This document shows, in pieces, positions 58,698 to 64,000 of a stretch of DNA of 64,000 nt. Source of the stretch: an uncultured Prevotellaceae bacterium (GTDB lineage: Bacteria; Bacteroidota; Bacteroidia; Bacteroidales; Bacteroidaceae); the NCBI GenBank assembly GCA_900315105.1, contig OMXX01000001.1, positions 149,394 through 213,393 on the forward strand. Direction: 5' to 3'. A program made the translations under genes and the position numbers. The notes beneath the pieces are model-generated. The model saw only the letters and a program-made list of their open reading frames with translations. It had not been told where the DNA came from and made no database searches. Numbering within the stretch: position 1 is the first letter of the stretch; the number at the start of each line of letters is the position of its first letter.

Positions 58698-59243
58698 ATG
58701 AACTTATACCTAAGATATTTTGATAGTGAATTGCTGGTTTCAAGTGTTGATGAAGCCATAGAATTCCTTTCTTCTATTTCAGAGATCAATATGACACGTG
58801 AGTTGGAGAAAGACTTGCGTGACTATGCCGCTGCCAACGTATATTATCCTAAGAGATATAAGGTACGTCCGCGCGTATATTTCATCGTAATCAAGACTGA
58901 GGCTGCCACAATGGAGGATTTCAAGGCTAAGAAGGCTTTGCGTCCTATGGAGCGTGTCAATAAGGGAGAGAGCCCTATTATCGTCGCCCTTAATGACGAA
59001 CGCTATGGCTGGTATGAGGGCAAGCTGGATTTCAAGCGTGTAGTTGTTTCTCCTGCAACTGGCAAGTGTGAATATCGTGACACTTCATTTGTTGCCCAGT
59101 GTAAGGCTATGTCAGGATTAGATGCCTACAATCGTATCTGTGACCATTTGCTTACCCGCGTGGATTCACGTTCCCAGTTCCCTTCTCCAAAGGGCAAGAA
59201 CTATTCTTTCAAGTTCCTTGGTGCCTGCAAGCCTGAAGCATGA
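58698..59243 (+). CDS. Conserved Bacteroidales protein, unknown
   Basis: A 181-residue protein before ssb and overlapping it by 4 bp (ATGA). It has an N-terminal RYFDSELLVSSVDEAIEFLSS, a central VRPRVYFIVIKTEAATMEDFKAKK and a C-terminal SPKGKNYSFKFLGACK. The sequence looks like a conserved uncharacterised family of Bacteroidetes. Translational coupling to ssb hints at a DNA-related role, but nothing more can be said. Confidence 0.7.
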   Translation: MNLYLRYFDSELLVSSVDEAIEFLSSISEINMTRELEKDLRDYAAANVYYPKRYKVRPRVYFIVIKTEAATMEDFKAKKALRPMERVNKGESPIIVALNDERYGWYEGKLDFKRVVVSPATGKCEYRDTSFVAQCKAMSGLDAYNRICDHLLTRVDSRSQFPSPKGKNYSFKFLGACKPEA

Positions 59244-59614
59244 ACAAGGTGATGCTCATAGGAAACGTGGGTAAGGATCCTGACGTTCACTACTATGACT
59301 CTGATCAAGCGGTGGCTCAGTTGAGACTTGCAACGACGGAGAAAGGATATTCTCTGCCTAATGGTACTCAGGTGCCTGACCGTACAGATTGGCATAACCT
59401 TGTGTTCTATCGTCGTCTGGCTAAGATTGTGGAGACGTATGTACGCAAAGGCGATAAGCTCTATGTGGAAGGACGTTTGAAGTATCGTGTATATGATGAT
59501 GCCAAGGGGCAGAGGCAATATACTACGGAGGTTGTTGTTGACAGTATGGAAATGCTGACTCCGAAATCACAACGTCCGAATGCGGAATCCCCACAGGGAA
59601 CAGCCTTTGAATAA
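59240..59614 (+). CDS. ssb: Single-stranded DNA-binding protein
   Basis: A 124-residue OB-fold protein: MNKVMLIGNVGKDPDVHYYD, AQLRLATTEKG, DWHNLVFYRRLAKIVETYVRKGDKLYVEGRLKYR and the strand TEVVVDSMEML. It binds ssDNA during replication and repair. The C-terminus is short, without the usual acidic DDIPF tip, as in many secondary or Bacteroidetes SSBs. It overlaps the upstream gene by 4 bp. Confidence 0.9.
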   Translation: MNKVMLIGNVGKDPDVHYYDSDQAVAQLRLATTEKGYSLPNGTQVPDRTDWHNLVFYRRLAKIVETYVRKGDKLYVEGRLKYRVYDDAKGQRQYTTEVVVDSMEMLTPKSQRPNAESPQGTAFE

Positions 59615-59731
59615 GTGAATAGTGAAGAGTGAAAAATTTAAGTTTGTATTGCAGCTTAAAATTCGTGAATCGATCTTTCTCAAAAACAAAGTAATTTAAA
59701 TTCTTCACTTTTCACTCTTAACTCTTCACTT
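59613..59731. repeat. Inverted GTGAAGAGTGAA-type intergenic repeat
   Basis: AAGTGAATAGTGAAGAGTGAAAA at 59613 is matched imperfectly by TTTTCACTCTTAACTCTTCACTT ending at 59731. This GTGAAGAGTGAA-type inverted element is a familiar kind of Bacteroidales intergenic repeat. It may also serve as terminator for ssb. Confidence 0.5.
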
Positions 59732-59789
59732 GAACTTGAGCAAGTTATAAACTTGCGAAAGTTTGAACTGATACCTAAATTTATGATTA

Positions 59790-61118
59790 ATGTTTGACTT
59801 GATAATAGACCAAATATCACAGGTAACGCTGCACGCTCCTTCTCTGAGCGTGCTGTGTTCGTTGGTGGGCGTATGTGTTCTACTATTGCTTTCCGGCTTT
59901 GCCAGTGGGTCTGAGATTGCGTTTTTCAGTCTTGCGCCGAAGGAACTTTCGGAGCTGAATCCTGAGCATAGTTCCCGTGACAAGAGCATTCAGATGCTGC
60001 GCGATGACAGCGAGCGGACTCTTGCTACGATTCTTATTACGAACAATTTTGTCAATGTCACCATAATCATGCTGTGCAACTACATCTTTGCACGTGTGGT
60101 GGATTTTGGTGAGGCATATTGGTTGCAGTTCCTTTGTATCACGGTTTTGCTTACTTTCCTTCTCTTGCTTTTCGGAGAGATAATTCCGAAGGTATATAGC
60201 CGTATATCTCCGCTTGCGTTCTGCAGAAGAACCGTAAAAGGCATACTCTTCTTTCGGCAGCTTTTCTGGCCGATAGAGACAATCCTTCTCTCAAGTGGAA
60301 TGTTAGCCGAAAAGGTGGTACAGACTAAGAATCACGTACTTAGCGTTGATGATTTAGAGCAAGCACTTGAACTTACAGACAAGGAAGATATCAAGGAAGA
60401 GGAGAGTATGCTCCAAGGTATTATCCGTTTTGGAGATGAGATGGTTCGAGAGGTCATGACCAGTCGTCAGGATATTGTCGGACTTGACATCAAGAACACT
60501 TTTGCCGATGTGCTGAAGAGTGTGACGGATAATAACTATAGCAGGATTCCTGTTTGGCAGAACACACAGGACAATATCCGTGGTGTACTCTATATCAAGG
60601 ATCTGCTGCCTCATATTGACAAGCCAAAGAACTTCCGTTGGCAGAGTCTTATCCGCTCGGCATATTTCGTTCCTGAGACAAAGAAGATTGACGACCTGCT
60701 CCGTGAGTTCCAGCAGAACAAGGTTCATATAGCTATTGTGGTGGACGAATTCGGAGGTACAAGCGGCTTGATAACACTTGAGGATATTCTTGAGGAGATC
60801 GTAGGTGAGATAAATGACGAGTATGATGAGGAAGAGATGCAATACACCAAACTCACGTACAACACCTATGTCTTTGAGGGAAAGACGCCGTTGACCGATT
60901 TTGTTCGCTTGCTTAATCTTGATGATGATTTCTTTGACGAAATAGAGGACTCTGACACTTTGGCTGGATTACTTCTTGAGCTCAAGGGTGATTTCCCAAG
61001 CATTCATGAGGTGCTGAAGTTCAAGAACCTTACCTTCGAAGTGCTTAAGAAAGAGCAGAGGAGAATCTCTAGAGTGAAGGTGACGGTAGGGGAGAAACCC
61101 TCGCCAGTTGAAACCTAA
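59790..61118 (+). CDS. gldE: GldE-type transporter-associated CNNM/CBS membrane protein
   Basis: A 442-residue protein. The N-terminal DUF21/CNNM domain has about four hydrophobic segments (28-48, 92-112, 118-140, 150-175) with the GSEIAFFSL motif. Two CBS domains follow (MTSRQDIVGLDIKNTFADVL; YFVPETKKIDDLLREFQQNKVHIAIVVDEFGGTSGLITLEDILEEIVGEINDE), then a CorC/HlyC-type C-domain. In Bacteroidetes this gene lies behind ssb and is called gldE, linked to gliding or type IX secretion in gliding species; in non-gliding species it is probably a divalent-ion efflux protein. Confidence 0.8.
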   Translation: MFDLIIDQISQVTLHAPSLSVLCSLVGVCVLLLLSGFASGSEIAFFSLAPKELSELNPEHSSRDKSIQMLRDDSERTLATILITNNFVNVTIIMLCNYIFARVVDFGEAYWLQFLCITVLLTFLLLLFGEIIPKVYSRISPLAFCRRTVKGILFFRQLFWPIETILLSSGMLAEKVVQTKNHVLSVDDLEQALELTDKEDIKEEESMLQGIIRFGDEMVREVMTSRQDIVGLDIKNTFADVLKSVTDNNYSRIPVWQNTQDNIRGVLYIKDLLPHIDKPKNFRWQSLIRSAYFVPETKKIDDLLREFQQNKVHIAIVVDEFGGTSGLITLEDILEEIVGEINDEYDEEEMQYTKLTYNTYVFEGKTPLTDFVRLLNLDDDFFDEIEDSDTLAGLLLELKGDFPSIHEVLKFKNLTFEVLKKEQRRISRVKVTVGEKPSPVET

Positions 61119-61130
61119 ATATTTTCTGTT

Positions 61131-61955
61131 ATGTTCAAGAAATTAATTTCTCTACTAAAAGATAAGCCTCGATTGTACGATATTGTCTTTGAGGATGATA
61201 CTCCGGCAGGCAGGAAGTTCGACATCATAGTGATGATTGCCATCTCGGTCAGTTTGATAGTGATGTTCGTGGAGAGTCTGCAGATTGTAGATGGCCGTTT
61301 CAAGCTTGCGCTGGAGATAATAGAAGGTTGCCTGACCGTGTTCTTTACCACGGATTATGTGCTTCGTCTGTATTGCTCGCCTGTAAAGCGTGACTATGCT
61401 CTCAGTTTCTTTGGCGTGATAGACTTTCTTGCAACCATTCCTCCATACCTTGTGCTCCTGTTTCCAGCGGCACGCTATATGCTGGTGTTCAGGGCGTTCA
61501 GGTTTATCAGGGTGTTCAGAATATTCAAGTTGTTCTCTTTCATCAACGAGGGATTCTTGCTTCTTGAATCTATAAGGAGGAGTATGACGAAGATACTCGT
61601 GTATTTCCTGTTCGTGTGGATTCTGGTCATCTGTATCGGTACTCTGATGTTCATCTTGGAAGGAAACTCGTCGGAGAGTGCTTTCTCTGATCTCCCGACC
61701 TCAATATATTGGGCTATCGTGACAATGACGACCGTAGGTTATGGTGACATTGTTCCTGTAACGGCTACAGGCAGGTTCCTTTCGGGTATGGTTATGGTAC
61801 TAGGATATACCATTATTGCTGTGCCAACGGGTATTGTTTCAGCAACAATGGTTGATTTAACCAAAGAAGCTGTGAAGGATGGTCTTTGTCCGAGATGCGG
61901 AGGCAAAGTGGATGAAGATGATCGTTTTTGCAAGCATTGTGGTGAGAAGCTTTAA
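61131..61955 (+). CDS. Voltage-gated K+ channel family protein with zinc ribbon
   Basis: A 274-residue protein of the ion_trans type. Six hydrophobic segments include an S4-like RAFRFIRVFRIFKLF (about 125-138). The pore carries the selectivity filter TMTTVGYGDIVPVT (about 200-213). The C-terminus has a short zinc ribbon, CPRCGGKVDEDDRFCKHCG (4 Cys), unusual for a bacterial Kv channel. It is 12 bp from gldE, probably the same operon. Confidence 0.85.
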   Translation: MFKKLISLLKDKPRLYDIVFEDDTPAGRKFDIIVMIAISVSLIVMFVESLQIVDGRFKLALEIIEGCLTVFFTTDYVLRLYCSPVKRDYALSFFGVIDFLATIPPYLVLLFPAARYMLVFRAFRFIRVFRIFKLFSFINEGFLLLESIRRSMTKILVYFLFVWILVICIGTLMFILEGNSSESAFSDLPTSIYWAIVTMTTVGYGDIVPVTATGRFLSGMVMVLGYTIIAVPTGIVSATMVDLTKEAVKDGLCPRCGGKVDEDDRFCKHCGEKL

Positions 61956-61996
61956 CAATTAATAATTAACAATTAACATGCCCTTCGCTAAAAAAG

Positions 61997-62014
61997 TCTC
62001 CCTATGCAGGGAGA
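61997..62014 (+). terminator. Short hairpin between K+ channel and peptidase
   Basis: TCTCCCT/AGGGAGA over ATGC in the 83-bp gap, next to an AACAATTAATAATTAACAATTAAC direct repeat at 61,955-61,978. No strong T run follows. Confidence 0.35.
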
Positions 62015-62038
62015 TTTAGAGGGTCGATTTTTATTATT

Positions 62039-62914
62039 ATGAAACTAAACGGAAGACGTGAAAGTAGCAATGTGGATGATCGCCGTGGTAAGGCATCAGG
62101 TATTGCAGGTATAGGTGGCCTTGGAATAGGCGGAATTATAATCTATCTGTTATTCACATGGATATCGGGAGGTGATATGTCTCAGGCTGTACAGAGTGTT
62201 GCTGAGCAGCAGATGAGTAATGTTACAACCCAGTCGAACAATGGCCGTGAGTTTACGGCAGAGGAACAGGAACTTGCAAAGTTCTCAAGTCAGATCCTTG
62301 CCGGTACAGAGGATGTGTGGACAGAGGTGTTCCGTGGTATGGGTAAGGAATATGTTCCGCCAAAGATGGTGCTCTATACGGGTAGTGTCAGAACTGGTTG
62401 TGGTAATGGACAGGCTTCTATGGGACCTTTCTACTGTTCTGCTGACCAATGTCTTTATATTGACCTTTCGTTCTTCACATCTATGAAGAAACAGCTTGGT
62501 GCTGATGGTGATTTCGCCTATGCTTACGTTATTGCCCATGAGGTTGGGCATCATGTGGAGTATCTGCTCGGAATCCTCGACAAGGCTCACTCTCAGATGT
62601 CGAAGCTGTCAAAGGCAGAGGCTAATAAGGTTAGTGTGCGTACAGAATTGCTTGCTGATTTCTATGCAGGTGTATGGGCATATCACGATAATAAACGTTT
62701 CCAGTCGCTTGAAGACGGAGACATAGAGGAGGCTATCAATTGTGCCCACGTGATAGGTGATAACTATCTGCAGGAGAAGGCTCAGGGATATTCAATGCCG
62801 GAATCATTCACTCATGGAACTTCTGCGCAGAGAATGAAATGGTTGAAACTTGGTCTTACAACGGGAGATATGAGCAAGGGAAGAACCTTTGAGGTTTCAG
62901 AGAGGGATTTGTAA
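62039..62914 (+). CDS. ypfJ: YpfJ-type neutral zinc metallopeptidase
   Basis: A 291-residue membrane protein. Residues 1-22 are basic, then a membrane segment at 23-43 (ASGIAGIGGLGIGGIIIYLLF) and a soluble domain with GNGQASMGPFYCSADQCLYIDLSFF and the catalytic AHEVGHHVEYLLG (HExxH, about 167-171), then ELLADFYAGVWA with a distant Glu/Asp ligand. It matches YpfJ-like putative zinc metallopeptidases (neutral_zinc family). Role in the host is unknown. Confidence 0.85.
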   Translation: MKLNGRRESSNVDDRRGKASGIAGIGGLGIGGIIIYLLFTWISGGDMSQAVQSVAEQQMSNVTTQSNNGREFTAEEQELAKFSSQILAGTEDVWTEVFRGMGKEYVPPKMVLYTGSVRTGCGNGQASMGPFYCSADQCLYIDLSFFTSMKKQLGADGDFAYAYVIAHEVGHHVEYLLGILDKAHSQMSKLSKAEANKVSVRTELLADFYAGVWAYHDNKRFQSLEDGDIEEAINCAHVIGDNYLQEKAQGYSMPESFTHGTSAQRMKWLKLGLTTGDMSKGRTFEVSERDL

Positions 62915-63203
62915 TTTTTTAGAATTAAACGCCAAACACGTACATGGAGGCAAAAAACGCCTATAAATATATTGATAACAAATAAGTTAGGAGCATGTAC
63001 GTGTTTGTCTAACACGTACATAACACGTACATAAGTCGTCATGCTTTGCAATTTGATTTCATGAGCAGAAATCATGTACGTGTCATGTACGACTCATGTA
63101 CGTGTTAGACAAACACGTACATGCATGTAAACGCTTTGATACACAATGCATTATCATGCAATTTTTACCCCCATGTACGTGTTTGGCGTTTAATTCTAAA
63201 AAA
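62915..63203. repeat. 289-bp nested palindrome (MITE-like element A)
   Basis: A perfect 33-bp terminal inverted repeat (62915-62947 and 63171-63203, core ends AGAATTAAACGCCAAACACG) encloses about nine copies of CACGTACATG or its complement CATGTACGTG in both orientations. The first arm begins immediately behind the peptidase stop. No coding capacity is apparent. It could be a MITE, a structured RNA or a bidirectional terminator. Confidence 0.6.
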
Positions 63204-63237
63204 AAGTTCACTTGTAGTCTTTTATACCATAACTGTA

Positions 63238-63303
63238 GGTCCGTTCCAGGTCCGTTCCAGGTCCGTTGTAAGTCCGTTCCAAATCCCATTCAAATCCCAT
63301 TCA
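63238..63303. repeat. 11-bp tandem array
   Basis: Six units of an 11-bp period: GGTCCGTTCCA twice, GGTCCGTTGTA, AGTCCGTTCCA, then AATCCCATTCA twice. The last units are a variant, so the array has diverged along its length. Confidence 0.7.
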
Positions 63304-63392
63304 TAAATGGGCGATAGAGTGGGGGTGTAGTGGAGGAGCATCAAAGGCTTAATAATCATAGTAGAGAAAGTGAACGCTAAGAGGTGCAAGTG

Positions 63393-63625
63393 AAAAAAAA
63401 TCAAGAGAGTTGAAAGAGGGGGGTGCACTTTTAATGAAAAAACGACTTATATACATTGATAATCAGTGATTTACGTTTAGTGCACCTCCCCCCTAAAACA
63501 AGTGCACCCCCATCATCATGTTTTAGGGGGAGGTGCACGCTTCGTTATCTTTTGATTATCAGGGCGTTACATGGCTAAAATCGGTAAAAGTGCACCCCCC
63601 TCTTTGAACTCTCTTGATTTTTTTT
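63393..63625. repeat. 233-bp nested palindrome (MITE-like element B)
   Basis: Terminal inverted repeats of 41 bp with one mismatch (63393-63433 and 63585-63625; AAAAAAAATCAAGAGAGTT at the outside, GGGGGGTGCAC inside) enclose a second palindrome, GTGCACCTCCCCCCTAAAAC at 63,480 and its near complement at 63,519-63,538. No coding capacity is seen. Confidence 0.6.
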
Positions 63626-63670
63626 ATTGCTGTCCGGTAAAAACAAAAACCAGAAAAAAACATTTATGTT

Positions 63671-63720
63671 CTAAAAGGCTTTCAGCCTTCATAATGTATT
63701 GCTTGTCTGAAAGCCTTTAG
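63671..63720. repeat. Hairpin CTAAAAGGCTTTCAG / CTGAAAGCCTTTAG
   Basis: CTAAAAGGCTTTCAG (63671-63685) is complementary to CTGAAAGCCTTTAG (63707-63720) over a 21-nt loop with one A bulged. The remaining sequence to 64,000 is GC-richer, with CCTTCCCCGTGAAGGGGCAG-type self-complementary runs and no convincing gene; short open frames on both strands are palindrome artefacts. From about 63,930 a coding start (ATGAAAAAACATAAAAAAGC) may open a gene that continues beyond the window. Confidence 0.5.
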
Positions 63721-64000
63721 TAAAGACCCCTTCCTGCCTTGCAGGCACCCTTCCCCGTGAAGGGGCAGGGAAGGCTAGCGCAGAAAGGCCTAACGAGAAT
63801 GTCCAAACGGCGGCAGCTTCTTGCCCCTTTATGGGGAATGTCGAAGAGATCGCCGTTCCGAAGGAGGAAGGCAAAGATGTCCGCAGGACAGAAAGGGGTC
63901 TCATTCCCCTCTGCGAGGGTTGGAACATAAATGAAAAAACATAAAAAAGCCAATCACAACCTTACGCTGATGGTTATATGCTTTTTCCTGTTTTTCACCT

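Noticed and set aside
63689..63953. Frames on both strands near the right edge
   Set aside because: They lie in palindromic GC-rich sequence and mirror each other; no start signal or domain.

Overview
The window is Bacteroidales DNA, most probably Prevotella or a close relative. The signs are the promoter grammar (TTTG, about 20 bp, TAnnTTTG), A-rich translation starts without strong Shine-Dalgarno sequences, a gldE-type gene behind ssb, and BspA-like leucine-rich repeats. Roughly 1-54,090 is the right-hand part of a large contractile-tailed (myovirus-like) phage genome. 54,376-64,000 is ordinary bacterial chromosome, so the phage is most likely integrated. Capsid, portal, terminase and integrase genes are not in the window and would lie to the left. 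No family assignment was checked against a database; all are read by eye.

Phage late region (1-33,813, + strand): two paralogous tail sheaths, tail tube, a frameshifting tail assembly chaperone, a 1795-residue tape measure, hub and spike proteins, small membrane/lysis genes (YfiM-like protein, holin candidate, spanin-like protein), a string of tail appendage proteins (BspA-like LRR protein, a fibre with a metallophosphoesterase domain, an HAEG-repeat fibre, a 968-residue receptor-binding candidate), baseplate wedge proteins and a tail-collar fibre. Several late units start directly behind a rho-independent terminator at a shared motif, GTCTATTATTAAGAAAA, which I propose as a phage-specific start signal.

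Cargo island (33,820-35,525, - strand): a ferredoxin-thioredoxin-reductase-like mini protein and a DUF559/Vsr-like nuclease, insulated by a two-way terminator and read from their own host-type promoter through a structured leader.

Phage early region (35,713-52,959, + strand): gp32-like SSB candidate, SbcD- and SbcC-like recombination nuclease, RuvC-like resolvase, a sigma-like factor, DnaB-like helicase, primase, an HNH homing endonuclease, and a DNA polymerase III alpha subunit broken into two genes at the catalytic palm. The break is flanked by sequence resembling a degenerate split intein, with an unrelated 109-residue gene between the halves. A guanylate-kinase-like protein and a DnaQ-like exonuclease follow. 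The set could form a nearly self-sufficient replisome. One further structural gene (52,991-54,088) carries the late motif.

Host region (54,376-64,000): tandem identical tRNA-Glu genes, a glucosaminidase with LysM, a lipoprotein, pgk, a Gly-Leu-Leu-Gly tRNA cluster, an uncharacterised gene with ssb and gldE, a K+ channel and a zinc metallopeptidase. The last kilobase has no gene and holds two nested-palindrome (MITE-like) elements and an 11-bp tandem array.
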